64,000 bases of DNA from Simmondsia chinensis. Lineage: Eukaryota > Streptophyta > Magnoliopsida > Caryophyllales > Simmondsiaceae. A model generated the notes under the pieces. It was not told the DNA's origin and searched no databases. It saw only the letters and a program-made list of their open reading frames with translations. The translations under genes and the position numbers were made by a program. This document shows, in pieces, positions 1-11,735 of this stretch (position 1 is the first letter of the stretch; the number at the start of each line of letters is the position of its first letter). The DNA is taken from contig JAGTTD010000016.1 in NCBI GenBank assembly GCA_018398585.1, positions 25,281,212 to 25,345,211 of the forward strand. The letters are read 5' to 3'.

Positions 1-278
1 TTTTGGTGCAACAGAGTCCATCATCAAAACGAACCAACTCTCATCCCAGTAAAAAGACGGAATAGATGAGTCATATCCAGAGTTTGCGACATATTTTTCT
101 TAATTATCATGTGCACACTGATTCAAGAACCTGAGGCAAAAATTCTTTTGTTACATGGACCAAATTATGCAGAGGATGCAACAACTTTAAAGTTCTAAGC
201 AGTCACTTTTCCTTCACTAATCATTCCCCCTTGATGTATACAGCCCAATTTCATATTGTCCATGAAAATGAAATTAAA

Positions 279-662
279 AAGTTATTTACATCGAAGGTCT
301 TTGTACTCAGCCCATTGTGTCAATTTAGTCCTTATACTTTTAATTGTTCAATTTATCCCTCTAATATTTGAATTGTGTCAATTTGGTCCCTAAAGTAAAA
401 TTTATATTAAGTTGTTGATGAAATTTTTTAATAATTCGGCTATGGTTACGTTAAATTGAGTCAATGGGTGAATTTCTAGTAAATTACTTGCTTATATCAC
501 GTTTGCACCATTAAAAATTCTATCATTAACTTAGCTTGAATTTGATAATTAGACTAAATTGACACAATTCAAATAATATAAGTATTAAACTGACACAATT
601 AAAAGTATGAGGACTAAATTGACACAATGAGCAAAGTACAGGAACCTTGGTGCAGATAACCC
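279..662. mobile_element. Mutator-type MITE, copy A
   Basis: Inverted-repeat element without a coding region. About 65 bases at the left end pair with the right end; both carry the core TTGTGTCAATTTAGTCC in opposite orientation. The flanks GAAATTAAA (270-278) and TAAATTAAA (663-671) match at 8 of 9 positions, which fits the 9-bp TSD of Mutator-like elements. The same family appears at 50646-51004 with a perfect TSD, and a right-end fragment lies at about 3925-3998. The first bases of the left end seem mutated (AAGTTA where copy C has GGGTTA). Confidence 0.75.
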
Positions 663-1760
663 TAAATTAAATCTTACCGTCCCTTATATCAAGGGGGGAT
701 ACCCCTTCCACAATGAGATGTGGCTAAAACACCTTCCTCTTGGGGCAATTAAAAGTTCTGGGGGGAAGCTGATAATTTTTGAGGATAGCATCCTCTTTCT
801 TAGGCTTAATCTACTGCAACCTCGGATGTCCCTCCTATCACTATCACATGCATACTGATTTAGTAGTCTTCTGGCCTCGTGGAAAAAACTACGCTTGGGC
901 AGCAGCAAAAAATGGGAAATTTTTCATGGCCGCAGCTGCAGAACCCTCCAATGTGAGCTGTGTGTCTTTTATCACATCACATTCAGTACCTAACTTCCCA
1001 AGGTGTTGCCTCACCACATGGAAGATAGCTTAGCTTTGACAGTGAGACAACCTTTTGATCCATTAGGAAGGAATAACAGCAAAGCAGCAATTAATTCAAT
1101 ACAAGTCATGGAGATGATATCCAAAACATGCCATGCACGATCCATTTACAAAATACATAATTACATATTTTTTTTAAACATGGTAAGGAAGCCACATGAG
1201 TTGCACAAGGGGAAAGCCCTTCCAATCCCCTAAACCCTCACTTCTAATGAAGGCACAATATGATCCTTGGTCTTGGGTACTAGACTTTACCAGCTAAACT
1301 AGCTTGTACCTTCATAAATAAAGTAACTATGTAAAATTATCTCTTTTCCCTTCCCCTACCCTCACCTTGCCCCTAAAACTCATTTGTAGGAAGCAACCCA
1401 TAATATCAAATTGTTGTTCATGGTCATGATGTTGCAATGGTAGGGTGTCCTAAATGTGACAATTGAGGGGGGGAGGGGACCCAAAAATACAAAGTTAATA
1501 CTTACTAAACCCTCAAATCTCCTTGCAAGTGAACCAAATCTATACTGAGAATTCCTCCAAAGCTTTTTAGCCCAGAGGGAGCTTAGGAAGACCACCTTAT
1601 CCTTTAGAAGATTCATTAGTGTATGTTGGCCTTTGAAAATTCATGAGTCGCTCTCCAAAAACAAACACCATAAAAGGCTAGGCTAGCTGTAGAAAATGAA
1701 ATTTCAAAATCGGTATTCTTCCTGAATTCCCTGGACTAAATCAAGAGAACATTAATAACA
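663..1760. other. Intergenic or intronic stretch, no gene recognised
   Basis: AT-rich DNA with only short uninformative open frames. A minus-strand run near 1380-1616 has an amino-acid composition reminiscent of LINE carboxy-terminal sequence, but no motif fixes it. If the exon at 8686-8859 belongs to a gene extending left, this stretch could be intron or 3' flank. Confidence 0.4.
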
Positions 1761-1764
1761 CTAC

Positions 1765-2140
1765 ATTGGAGTCGACAGCACCTGTCTAAAACGAGGCGAT
1801 AGCCACCCCCAAAAATCCCAAGCCATAGGACTAAATACGAAAATATGAGCATGTGATTCGGTGTTCAAGAAGCACTTCACACAAATACCTGGTGGCATAG
1901 CCTTAAGAGTCTCTATTTCTGTAAGCAATTTCGGGTATTTTGCTCGGTAAGAACAAGGGACTATAAAAAGGCCCTGATCCTTGAGGGTGCCCTGGAATCC
2001 AAATAAAAGAACTAAGTGGGACTGATGGATGTTGATTGTGGTTGTGCCAGGAAAGGAATTGGAAAAGGGATTTAGCAGACAGAATATGTGAGGCATCCAG
2101 CACCCACGCCCTCTTATCAAGAAGAGATGAAATTTGCATT
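1765..2140 (-). pseudogene. LINE (L1-type) remnant, zinc-binding RT-associated region
   Basis: Overlapping minus-strand frames together resemble the zf-RVT region that follows reverse transcriptase in plant L1-type LINEs. Seen are a RAWVLDASHILSAKSLF block (typical 'W-D-S-G-FS-KS' layout), then a stretch with C-x2-C (ICVKC), SHAHIFVFSPMAWDFW and a following WLSPRF. In intact elements the last part reads roughly as a cysteine pair followed by H-LF-HC-A--W. Frameshifts break it and no catalytic RT domain is present. A second remnant of the same region lies at 6233-6820, also on the minus strand. Confidence 0.6.
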
Positions 2141-2199
2141 AGATCAAGAGTGTGGCTTAAATGGATGAATACGCCTTCTTCCCTAAAAAAGAATCACTA

Positions 2200-4270
2200 T
2201 GGGAGATTAGAAAGGCACAGATAGGAGTGTCACGAGCATCAGACAAACAAAATAAAAATGGAAATCAATTAGCAAGGGATCCAACCCAAATATCCTCCCA
2301 ACAGCAAATTCAGTTACCAGCAACATTTCTAAGCCTTGTGTTTGCAAAAGTTCGAGTTAATTACCTCTTTGATGATTTTACTACGTACACACTTATTACG
2401 TATTAAGTACATTTTAGTAAATGACTACAATACATATGTATTATGGAAGTAATTAAAAAAGTATCATTCTATATCAGTCAATACCATAACACACAACACA
2501 AAAACTTATGACAGCCTTACAGCCTTTATTAGATTTCATGACTTAACATCCTTAATATGGACAACACACACCTCCCTCATCTCATGCCACTGGGCCTTTT
2601 CTAGCATCTAAGCTCCCCTCCTTCGCCCTTCTCCTTTTTCCCTTGCCACTTCCAACCTCAAATCTGGAGGGATGATGAGATAGGGTGTGGGTTGGAAAGC
2701 AGGACAGGACATTGAGCAGCAGTGACAGAGGAGAGAGAGAGCAGGTGGAAAGCTGGGAAGGTGCTGGTGTCAAGACAAGGGAGTGAATGGGAGGAGATGG
2801 GTGGTGGAGGAAGAGGAACACGATAGAATCGGATCTTATCTTTTCTTCTAATTAAGACTTTTGTCCTAGCTAAACTGAATAGGTTTGAGGCTTAAATTGG
2901 TCCAAATATAATATCTTCAGCTCAAAATTCTTTCGTTCTTTGAGTTTATCAAATGCTAAAAGAACACAATTAATAGAAGGAATTTTCTATGTACTTTTCT
3001 CCTTGCTTCGATCAGCACAAAAACATAAGTCTTAGCACAAAGGTGGGGCCTGGCTGATAAAATTGAAACTTAATATAATGCCGTGGTAAAAGCCATAATT
3101 AGAGAGGTTCTGTACTTTGAGAAACGCAAGAAATATACATCAAACAACTTCCCCCCGCTTTATGCAACAAAACTTAATTGCAGTAAATGGAACCTATTGA
3201 AGAACCCAAAAATCTCTCCAAATCTTATGTAATGATTAATAAGACCCCACTGAAACCAACAATAGAATATTCCAGATAGCAGCCTGACCCTATCAATCAA
3301 ATTGATCAAGAGCAGATCAATTCAAAGGGCTGCATCTGCATAGAGATAGCGTCCCTCTCAATATAAACACACAAAACTACTCAGGCATCGACCCCAGGAG
3401 TAGTGTGGTGGTGGTGGTGGTGTTGGTGGTGGTGGTGGTGGTGGTATTGTTGTCATAGTTATTTTTAATTTTATAGTTGTTCTTATTATTATTGTTATTG
3501 TATTAAAATTTATGGGAGAGTATTTTGGTAAACTATATTGTTTATACCGATTCCTACTAGTTCATACTAAACATGGGAATACTTATTTTAATCAATTCCA
3601 TCCTCATTTCACACATATACCAAACAGAGGAATGAGAATGACTGGATCATTCCCACCCCCCAAAAGCCATCCCCATTGCCTCATTCCTACTCCCACAAAT
3701 TCATTCCCTTGTACCAAAATGCCCCTAAGGACAAGATGTCATCAAATACTAAAAAAGAAGATGTAATTTTTAACAATCTAGTCCTATCAAATGTAAGTAA
3801 CCCAATACAAAGTGGCCCATTAACCCAATTCAAACCCACCCATGAACCGATATTTGAAAATTTTATCATCAACTTAACGTCAAATTTTACTCTGAACTAT
3901 AAAATGCAAATTGCATAAGGAGTAAACCGACACAATTAAATTTACGAGGACAAGATTGACTAATGGACAAAGTATAGAGACCTACATAACACCCTTTCCA
4001 CACAAATTTTGGACTTACAGCAAGTTGATTACATATCCCCACCCCACTCAACACACATGCACAGGAACAAGAATCACATGTAGGTAAGATTAAAAATATG
4101 GAAAACTCATTAGCAACTCTCAAAAATGACTAACCGCATTGTCCAGTGATTCCCTGCAGAGTATTCGAAAGGAAGTCCACCCAAAAAGAAAAGAGGAATC
4201 AGTATTGTGCTACAATGATAATTTCCAAAGGAAAGTTTGAAAAATATAAGAATCGGGAGCAAAGGGATTG
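2200..4270. other. Intergenic or intronic stretch with simple repeat and MITE debris
   Basis: No gene recognised. It contains a (GGT)n-rich microsatellite at 3405-3445, a CT/GA-rich block near 2600-2820, a segment at 3570-3730 rich in CATTCC-type words that resembles a decayed MITE, and the right terminus of the Mutator-type MITE family at about 3925-3998. Several minus-strand GT/AG junctions near 4135-4209 could bound small exons, but none is compelling. Confidence 0.45.
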
Positions 4271-4279
4271 ATTGCTAAC

Positions 4280-4339
4280 CTCGCTAATCCTTGTCGCTTT
4301 AGGGAGTAGTTGTCTCACATGATATGATCGCTGTACTAT
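4280..4339 (-). CDS. Candidate internal exon of the gene starting at 8859
   Basis: A 60-base minus-strand block is bounded by an acceptor (CTGCAG just before it) and a donor (GAG followed by GTTAGC). It is open in the phase left by exon 1 at 8686-8859 and would encode 20 residues rich in basic amino acids, with the run YHVRQLLPKATRIS. Length divisible by three, intact splice signals and phase compatibility are the only evidence. The 4.3 kb separating it from exon 1 holds a solo LTR, a LINE remnant and MITEs, as would be expected of a large intron. I do not recognise the protein, and it may be chance. Confidence 0.3.
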
Positions 4340-5041
4340 CTGCAGTTAACCAAAGGAGCTCCAATAAACCATATAATGATAGGTGATCAGAAGATAAAAT
4401 AAAATCATAGGTACTTAAGGCAATGGTTCAGGTTTTTCTTTTGTTCGACAGAAAAAGTTTACACTAATAGAGAAAGAATATACAATGTTTTAAGGACAAG
4501 ATATCTCAAAGATGAAAGAACAAAAATACATACCACAAAACTAGCAAAAGAAAGCCCTCCATTCTCTCTAAAAGTCCACCAAGATTGTATCAGTCATAAC
4601 TCTAGAACTTTATCCTGAAGAGAGTCTAGAAAGGTTACCTCTTCACCACCGCATAAAATTCACCAATATGTATTGACTATTAAAAGTCCTCGAATTTATT
4701 TCGAACCAAATGCACCAATTAACTACAATCTTAACAGCCTAATATAACATCTTAACATTCTTTCTATGCTGCATTCCTAGGAACTAGATCAAAAGAATGA
4801 ATCCAACCATAGCAAAGCCACCCATACTGTCGGAAATGTGAAAATAACTTGCAACACGAATCTCTGACCAATGACCACCAGACACAACAAAAAAATAGAT
4901 CAGAACATGCTTGCACGTTCCTAAAGCAGACAATGCAAATCTCTAACAAACCATAATAAATTCTATGTTTCTATAAGAGATCATGAGTGTTAAGCGTGTT
5001 GATGATTCATAACACAAAAGGAACATGATACAAAAGTGTAC

Positions 5042-5410
5042 TGTCACGATAGCAAGGGCAAGCTGGGAAATCAGCCCGAAATTCATATTTTTGTTTCCCG
5101 CCTTTTATATTTTAAATTTTGTTATTTTAGTTTTTCCTCTTATTTTTAGGCGCCTAATTTTAGATATTATTTTCCTTGTTAAATTAGAATTTTCCCTTTA
5201 TAAATAGAGTGCTTTAGGTTGTAATTTGGATCATTAAATTTTATGAATGAAATTATTTCTATTTTTTCTCATCTCTAATTCTCTAAATTCTTCTCACCTC
5301 ATACTCTAATTCTACTATTCTTTTCTCATCCCATACTCTCAAAACCCTAAAACTCCCTAAGTCACCAAAAGTGACCTTAGGCCCCAAGTCACGCTAGCCA
5401 CAACGTGACA
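5042..5410 (+). mobile_element. Solo LTR of an LTR retrotransposon
   Basis: A 369-base TG...CA element starting TGTCACGATAGC and ending CAACGTGACA, flanked by identical 5-bp duplications TGTAC (5037-5041 and 5411-5415). A TATA-like TTTATAAATAGAG lies at about 5196-5208, followed by CT-rich sequence as in a plant LTR leader, giving plus orientation. No internal retroelement DNA adjoins it, so recombination between two LTRs probably removed the rest. The ends match those of the longer solo LTR at 32800-33374. Confidence 0.85.
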
Positions 5411-6106
5411 TGTACTTGGCTTTCTAGATCATATCCTACCTCTATTGAAATGAGATATGCACCCATGTTAGTCATTTTAATTGTTGCTACAACTAGCCAC
5501 TCTTCTTTTCTATCAGGAAAAGGAGCAACTCTCACTATGAAGTATCGCTGTGAGTTCATTAAGCCATCCCCAAAACTATTGGACCACCATCAATTTGTTG
5601 GAATTTGTTCACCTGCAGTCCTTATAACAATCACAAGTTTGCCCTTATCTCCTCCACAATCCTTATATTCATACTAATTTCACACGGCCCAAACTTAGCC
5701 CAAGGAATTGGTATGTGAGGTCCAAATAAAACAAAACAAGTCAAGGCAGCGTCTGAAAAGAGTAACTCAATAGCCTTATATATAGATCTCTTTTCTTAAT
5801 TAAAAAAAAGAAATATTATTACAAGAGGAAAAATGTACACAATATTAAGAACAATATATCCTTCAATACATAAAACTAAAAACAATCAAAAACCGAGAAG
5901 TAGAAGCATAAGGGACTCCACCCTTGGTCAGTTCACCAAGGCTATGTTAGCCAAGGCCTCAAAAGTAGTTGTCCAAAGAGAGTCTAGAAACACTTTCCCA
6001 CGAGCAATTCATTCGGGTGTATTAGTCTTCAAAAAATCCTTATATTCATTTCTAATCAAATACAACAACAACAATCCAATGCTTGAAAGGCTCCCACTAA
6101 GAGAGA

Positions 6107-6134
6107 GGGGGGGGGGGGGGGGGGGGGGGGGGGG
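6107..6134 (+). repeat. Poly(G) tract
   Basis: An uninterrupted run of 28 G follows GAGAGA. The downstream words AATGTATGCAACCTTGGCCC and CAAAGGGCCCCC weakly resemble the RTE 3'-tail module described at 25710-26333, which itself has a poly(G) tract at 25921-25942. Length is likely to vary between individuals and assemblies. Confidence 0.9.
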
Positions 6135-6232
6135 TGTTGGTTTGTAGGTCCAAAATGTATGCAACCTTGGCCCTGTGTCCAAAGGGCCCCCTATCCTAGA
6201 AAGCAAAACGGATCAATATTTATAAAATCAAG

Positions 6233-6820
6233 TCACGTCAAATGAAGCAGTACCAAACATGCAAGCACCAATAGAGCAGCAGCTGCAATAGTGTATATGA
6301 AAGCCCAGAGGCGTTGTGAACTGGCATCAAATACACCATCAAAATTATATTGGCAAGGAATAGCATTTCCACATTCTTCTTCTTTCCTTCTCCACAAAAT
6401 TTGTTCAAGATGACTACTTTCAACAGATCTTGGACCCACCCATATCATTGCAAAAGGGTGAAAATAACCTCCACCACAAATCCAACGCCACTGGATATAG
6501 CAAAAATAAGTGATCATGTGCTTCCTTACTCTTAAAGCATATTAAATAGGTCCCAAGAGACAAAGCCCTAAAAGGTCTCCATTTATGTAGGCAATCATGA
6601 TTCATAAGTGTTCAGCTTCCTAAGAAGTAAAAACCACGAAAAGGCCCAAATTATAAAAGGCACCTTGGCTTTCCAAACATAAGAATATAAGGGGAAAATT
6701 AAATGGCCCTCATGTCAGGTAAGCAAGTGGAACAAAGATCTAGCAGTAAAAATGTTAGATCCATCCAAAACCCAAACTCTCTTGTCAGAAATAGAAGACA
6801 AACATATTTTACCTAGAATG
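6233..6820 (-). pseudogene. LINE (L1-type) remnant, zf-RVT region
   Basis: Reading down the minus strand, frameshifted pieces follow the L1-type order: KRVWVLDGSNIFTARSLF, then a segment ending VWKAKVPF, then HKWRPFRALS and the zinc-binding-like stretch KSKEAHDHLFLLYPVALDLW. That is the part of plant LINE ORF2 after the reverse transcriptase. No RT or RNase H domain remains. It is collinear with the remnant at 1765-2140, so the two are pieces of the same family in the same orientation. Confidence 0.65.
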
Positions 6821-7889
6821 TGACTTTGCTACCTGAACTCATTTGGTTCCATGATAATGAGATTCCTATGAAAATTTAAGTTCCAAAATAGTGAATCATC
6901 CTATTGGGGCATGGACAATACATACAGAAGAAAGAACTAATGAGCAAAGGAGATATCCCCATCTCACATGTCTTCCCAAAATCAAATGTCATGTCCCAAT
7001 CTTGAGTGGGTGTGCAGCAAGAAAAAGAGTACAGTTGTGTGATAAACCATGCAAAAGAACAGCACATGGCGTCAACAACCTTGCATTCTACCCATTCTCC
7101 TAGATATCATACTTATTCTTAATAACCACTTGCCAAAGGGAAATATGTTCCTTGTGGAATCACTATAATTGTTTACCCAAAAGACATAAACCAATCCCTC
7201 ATGATTGCATGGCCTACAAAATTCATCCCAGCTAAGCAAATGATCCCTACGTTCACCGTATTGATCTCTTCTTCTTTCAACTCCAATGTATAATTTGTTG
7301 AAAGACTAACATGCAGACTCCTTAACAATCTCGTCATGTGTAGATCTTCTTTAGCTGCACCACTCATCTTCTACAATCCAATTTGGATAGTTGATGACAA
7401 ACAATTGGATCTGCTATTAACTGGAGAGGCCCTCAATGCCTCCAATTCAACTGCCTCCTTGACTGGAGGCTCTCAGTGCGTCAAAAGTGGGCTCAAAATC
7501 GTAAAACATGAAAATTTCATGGCATGTGAGGTCCAAATACACAAGTTTCTATCTCAAAACCAATTAGCATTAGGCTTATATGTCACTCTCTTCTTTCTTT
7601 CAACACCGACATCGGTTTTGTTGCTGCACCCACATGCAGACTCCTGAGAAGTACTCATTATCATTTCTCAGTCCCAAAAGTAAGAACACCTTGCTCCAAT
7701 AAGCATCAGAAAGATCAAAGAAAAAGCTTCCAAAGATAGCCCATTTCAATGTATTCACTCTGTCTCGTTGGCTACTATTCCTCATTACAAAACCACAGCA
7801 TTGCACTGAAACTACCAGCTTTTCCACCCAACAAACCCAGACAGTCAAACAATGGAGCCTTGAGCCATGTAACAAAGCAAGTGTAATAG
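6821..7889. other. Stretch without recognised gene
   Basis: No convincing exon or element boundary seen. Minus-strand frames at 6876-7067 and 7600-7875 are open, but they lack recognisable motifs and have no splice support. Probably intron of the gene starting at 8859, or old repeat DNA. Confidence 0.35.
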
Positions 7890-8268
7890 CGTAAATTACA
7901 TATTAGTACCCGGAGGATTGATGTATTAACTTTTTAGTCCACAAACTTTGTGAAATAATTTTTTAGCATAGAGCTTACATAGATTTTAATAAAATAGTCC
8001 TAAAGATGATATGCAAGGGCATAAAATAGGCTCCTCGGCCAACTCTTCTTGATTAGCAATATCACAAAATTGGGGTTCATGGGTTGGGATGAGGGGGAAC
8101 AACGAGATCACCTCTTTTACCAACAAAAAACAAAAAATTTTATACCCTTTTACACAATTGTTACGACTATTTTATTAAATATGTATAACTTCTGAACTAG
8201 AAATTATTTGACAATGTTTATAAACTACAAAATACACCAAACCTCGTGCACTAACATGTAATCTACTC
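7890..8268. mobile_element. MITE with inverted ends (GTAAATTACATATTAGT family), copy 1
   Basis: The left end GTAAATTACATATTAGT and the reverse complement of the right end (GTAGATTACATGTTAGT) pair over about 17 bases, and weaker pairing continues inward (ACTTTGTGAAATAATTTTTT on the left, CTAGAAATTATTTGACAA on the right). It has no coding capacity. A second copy, split by another transposon, lies at 23667-24658. The TSD is not clear, so the superfamily is unassigned. Confidence 0.6.
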
Positions 8269-8329
8269 AAAATAACAGCACAAAGCTACCAAACAAAACC
8301 CTAACACTTAAGCCATGAACCCTTACCCC

Positions 8330-8620
8330 CTTGTTTGGCAAACGGGAATGGGGAGTAAGAGTAATGGAAGGTAAACCCTTATCCCCGTCTGGGGATTTTT
8401 TTTAGAGAGGTAATGGGGGCAACGCAAATTTTACAAAAAAGTTGGACAATTTTGCCCTTAAGTATAACCCTCTTTACTCTTATCCCTTTACCCAATTGTC
8501 AAACAAAGATAATTCAGTTACCCATCTTTATTAGACATATCCAATCAAGAATAAGATAATACATTACCCTCCCCTTCTTTTTCCTCTTGACCCAATTGTC
8601 AAACAAAGCATAATCTTAAA
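8330..8620. mobile_element. Probable MITE in the first intron of the alanine-rich gene
   Basis: The left end CTTGTTTGGCAAACGGG opposes CCCAATTGTCAAACAAAG, which occurs twice at the right (near 8491 and 8590). It is the 'gene-rich-region' MITE style with a TTTGTTTG terminal word. The boundaries and TSD are uncertain; the double right end suggests a rearranged or nested copy. Confidence 0.4.
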
Positions 8621-8685
8621 ACTCATAACAATCACTTAAAATCAAAAAATACTCAAAATGACACTTATAGCATTCAAGGAGATAC

Positions 8686-8859
8686 CTGAAAAGCATCGCC
8701 GATAAATTTAGGGTTAGAAGAAAAGGATGACGGAGCTTTTGACGCAGAAGCCGACGCCGCCGCAGCCGCCTTGGAAGCAGCGCCGGCAGTGGCGGCTCTA
8801 GCGGCAGCCATTACAGCTCTGTACTTGGTCCCAATTGCTTTCAACGACGTCGTTTCCAT
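8686..8859 (-). CDS. Exon 1 of an unidentified alanine/serine-rich protein (partial gene)
   Basis: The start codon at 8857-8859 opens 58 codons ending ...GDAFQ at 8686, directly followed by a consensus donor (CAG then GTATCT). The peptide begins METTSLKAIGTKYRAVMAAA and continues with an Ala/Ser block (AAAAASASASKAPSSF). Basic residues spaced by alanines and the near absence of acidic residues could fit an amino-terminal organelle-targeting region, but this is inference. The open frame extends upstream of this Met only through a (CA)n/(CT)n microsatellite, so this Met is preferred. Remaining exons would lie to the left; one candidate is 4280-4339. hAT copy 1 sits about 190 bp upstream of the start. 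I do not recognise the protein family. Confidence 0.55.
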
Positions 8860-8867
8860 CTTCCGCT

Positions 8868-8868
<1 letters not shown>

Positions 8869-8924
<56 letters not shown>
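8869..8924. repeat. Compound (TG)n(AG)n microsatellite in the 5' leader
   Basis: About 18 TG units followed by about nine AG units, starting about 10 bases upstream of the start codon at 8859. On the gene's strand it reads (CT)n(CA)n. CT-rich tracts are common in plant 5' UTRs. Length variation here would change the leader of the adjacent gene. Confidence 0.9.
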
Positions 8925-9052
8925 GAGAGCGTTGGACAAGTAAAAAGGGTTTGGGGGGACAGGGTTTTACTCGTTTGCTTACCACAAAGCCCTCACCTTG
9001 TGAAGTGCTATTTCCGCGGTTGGTACTTGGGCTTTGTTTGTTACGTAAGAAG

Positions 9053-11735
9053 TAGAGGTCGGCACGGGCCGGGCCGGGTCGGATCGGGCCCAGGCCCACA
9101 CTGTAGCAGGTCGGGGCAGGCCGGGCCTGGAGCCCAAAATATTTGGGCCCCGGACCTGGTCCAGGCCTGCCCGGTCCCCTCCAAATTTTTTAAATAAAAA
9201 AATATAAAATTAAGAAAAAATAAACTTGTTTTGTACAAAAATTATTACAATTCATTAATGAATAATATAAAATAAATAATAGTAAATAATGTAACAAATG
9301 TAACTACAGCAGTTGGATCCTACTATTTAAAAGTACAAATATATTTATTACAAAATAAAAACAAGACATAATCAGTCTACCGGGGGGGTTGTTGTGCCGC
9401 CGTCCGACGTATTAGTAGTGCGGTGGTCTTCATCCTCGCTCGATGAACCCAGCCTCAAGTCATTTTGCTCCCTAGTCTCTACATGCATCCAGTCCTTTAA
9501 GCACACGGACATCTCCAAGCTGGACGATGATAGCTTCGCCCTCTTCGTTCCAAGCAACTTGCCACCAAGACTAAACGCACACTCCGATGGTACTGAAGAC
9601 ACCGGGCACATTAGTATATCACGTGCCATGGTGGAAAGCACGGGATACTGGGCTTGGTTTGTACACCACTATTTTAAAATTTCAAATTACGGATTCTCCG
9701 GTGTCGCGAAGAACTGGATCATCGGCGTCTGCAAATAGTAATCTAACTCGTCACATGACGTAGGAGTTTCTATTGGCGTGAATTGGTCCAACAGCGTCCA
9801 CGCATATGACGACTGTGAACTACTTCCACCAGATGTGGAAGATCCTACTATAGTAGAAGTAGCTTGTGGATTATCAGATGATAATCTCCGGGAATAATGA
9901 GAAAATAAAGTGTGTAGGTCCTTATCGACTTGCTCAATGAAAACTCAAGTATTAAAAGTCGGATCTAATTTTCCGTAAAAATATTCGGCAAACAGGTTCA
10001 AACCCCTTCGTTTACAACGGGGATCGAAAATAGTTGCAAAACAATATAAAAGGGGTAGTTCAAAAACATATTTACAAAATTTCGTTTTCATTGCTGCAAT
10101 CGATGCGGCCAACAAGGGGTTTGATTCATTACCCGACATCCAATTTACAATATCAATCAATTTTGATATTGCTTGTGGTATAGTCGGATAATAGCAACCC
10201 GAAAAAAAGTTGGTAGTCTCCCTAAACATGGTAAAAAATTTACAGATTTCATCAATTGTGTCCCAATGTACATCGTTCAGATTATAATCACTTAAATCTG
10301 AACGAGTATCCTGTACAAATTTCATCAGGACATCCTTATATGGTAAAATTCTATCTAACATATCTACCGTTGACGACCACCTAGTTGGCGAGTCTAATTT
10401 AAATTGTTTATACTCTAAGCCATACGTCCTACATAGAGTTCTAAATCTTTTCTTTCTGGTTTCGTATGATTTTATAGCTATTGTTACATCTCTTAAGGTA
10501 GAAAGAGAGGCGTTTATTAGACCTAAACCATCCATAACCATTAAATGTAGTATGTGACACATGCAACGTAGATGAAAACACCGCCCACCTAACACGGGTC
10601 TCATGTGCCTAATTAATTGTTTAACGGATGCATTGTTATTGTTATTGGTAATCCTTTGGTAATCCTTACGATGGTGGGGTTCACCGCTGTTTGCATATAC
10701 CTGACGAATCTCGGGTCTTTGCCGGTGCTAAAAGGCTTTTCCGCCGCAGTTACGTACCTAGCTAGCTCCCGTCTATTAGTTTCCTGGGAGAATTTAAAGT
10801 TAGCAAGCGCATCGGTCGCTTGCTGTACTAACCGTTGTTGGGCTCTTTCTGGGTCTTGTTCGGGGTGGGACCTAACTATATGTCTACTTAATGTACCCGT
10901 CCCACTGCCGGGTGGATGACTAAAGGCCTTGGGTGAGTTACATAATTTACAAAAAGCTGTATTAACTTTCCTATCTAAGTTAAAATGCTTCCAGACCCCA
11001 CTAGTACTACGCCTAGTAGTATTAGTTCTTGAGAGCTGCTGGGTTTCTGTGGTGGGTGTGAGTTCTTCTTCATTTTGTGAGTCAGGACAATCATGCTCGT
11101 TGTAGGACTGTTGCTCAAAGTCCCAATCTATACTGTCAGTGTATGGAGGTGATGGGCTTGGTTCTATAAAAGTTCGTTCCTCAGTATTAAGTTCAACAAT
11201 TCTACTCCTCTTAGGTATTATAAGCGGTCGTCGAGAAGAACTAGAACTCGAACGACCAGCTCCAGACGATGATGTGTTGTGTGCCATGATGATAATATTA
11301 CTGATTAGTATTTTAAAAATGCAACTATTAATGCAAAATTATGAAATTAGGTAGATAACTAGGAGAAAACAAATAAAATTTCGATACTAAAATTACCGAA
11401 GCAAGCGAAGCGAACTATGAAATTTGAACTTGAGCGAGATTCTACGAGCCGAATGTTTTGTCAACAACGAACAATATTATTCTTAATAAAATGAATGGGT
11501 TTGATATTTACAGATAAAAATAAAGTATTTTTTTTTAATTGATTTGGAGGGGGAGCCGTTGCTCCCCCTCAAACGGCTCTTTTAAGAGCCTTAACGGGCC
11601 CGGGCCTGGGCTGGGCCGGGCTTGGACCCCATATTTTTGAGGCTCGAGGCCTGGCCGCCTGGGGCACCGGGCCTTGGCCCACGGGTGTTGGGCCGGGCCG
11701 GGTTACGGGCCAACCCGGCCCACTGGCCACCTCTA
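9053..11735 (-). mobile_element. hAT transposon, copy 1 (complete ends, internally deleted)
   Basis: A 2683-base element flanked by perfect 8-bp duplications GTAAGAAG (9045-9052 and 11736-11743), the hAT signature. The left end is TAGAGGTCGGCACGGGCC. The right end, reverse complemented, begins TAGAGGTGGCCAGTGGGCC. The subterminal regions are packed with GGGCCGGGCC words. Transposase remnants lie on the minus strand (11287 to 9372). Two more copies of the family occupy 38896-40580 and 41425-44457. It inserted just upstream of the gene starting at 8859. Confidence 0.92.
9372..11287 (-). pseudogene. hAT transposase remnant (BED finger, partial catalytic core, dimerisation domain)
   Basis: The frame starts at 11287 (MAHNTSSSGAG), has a Ser/Arg-rich leader and then a BED-type zinc finger: GVWKHFNLDR, CKLC and SGTGTLSRHIVRSH. 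Compared with copy 3, roughly 110 codons are missing at about 10605-10660, between NPTIVRI and NNNNASVKQL. This removes the region that holds the ITFDNA catalytic-Asp block in the sister copies. The middle resumes at about 10604 (PVLGGRCFHLRC). The carboxy-terminal hAT dimerisation segment (TMARDILMCPVSSVPSECAFS) is at 9372-9641. A TAA stop at 9687-9689 precedes it and is shared with copy 3. The protein cannot be a functional transposase. Confidence 0.85.

Noticed and set aside
4135..4209. A 75-base block with acceptor (TTGTAG) and donor (GCG/GTTAGT) on the minus strand as a further exon
   Set aside because: An alternative acceptor (CTGCAG) gives a 19-base exon, and neither peptide is recognisable; not enough support.
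8674..9099. Upstream extension of the alanine-rich ORF through Arg/Pro and Ser-His-Thr repeats
   Set aside because: The extension is translated (CA)n/(CT)n microsatellite and hAT end, not protein sequence; the inner Met was used.
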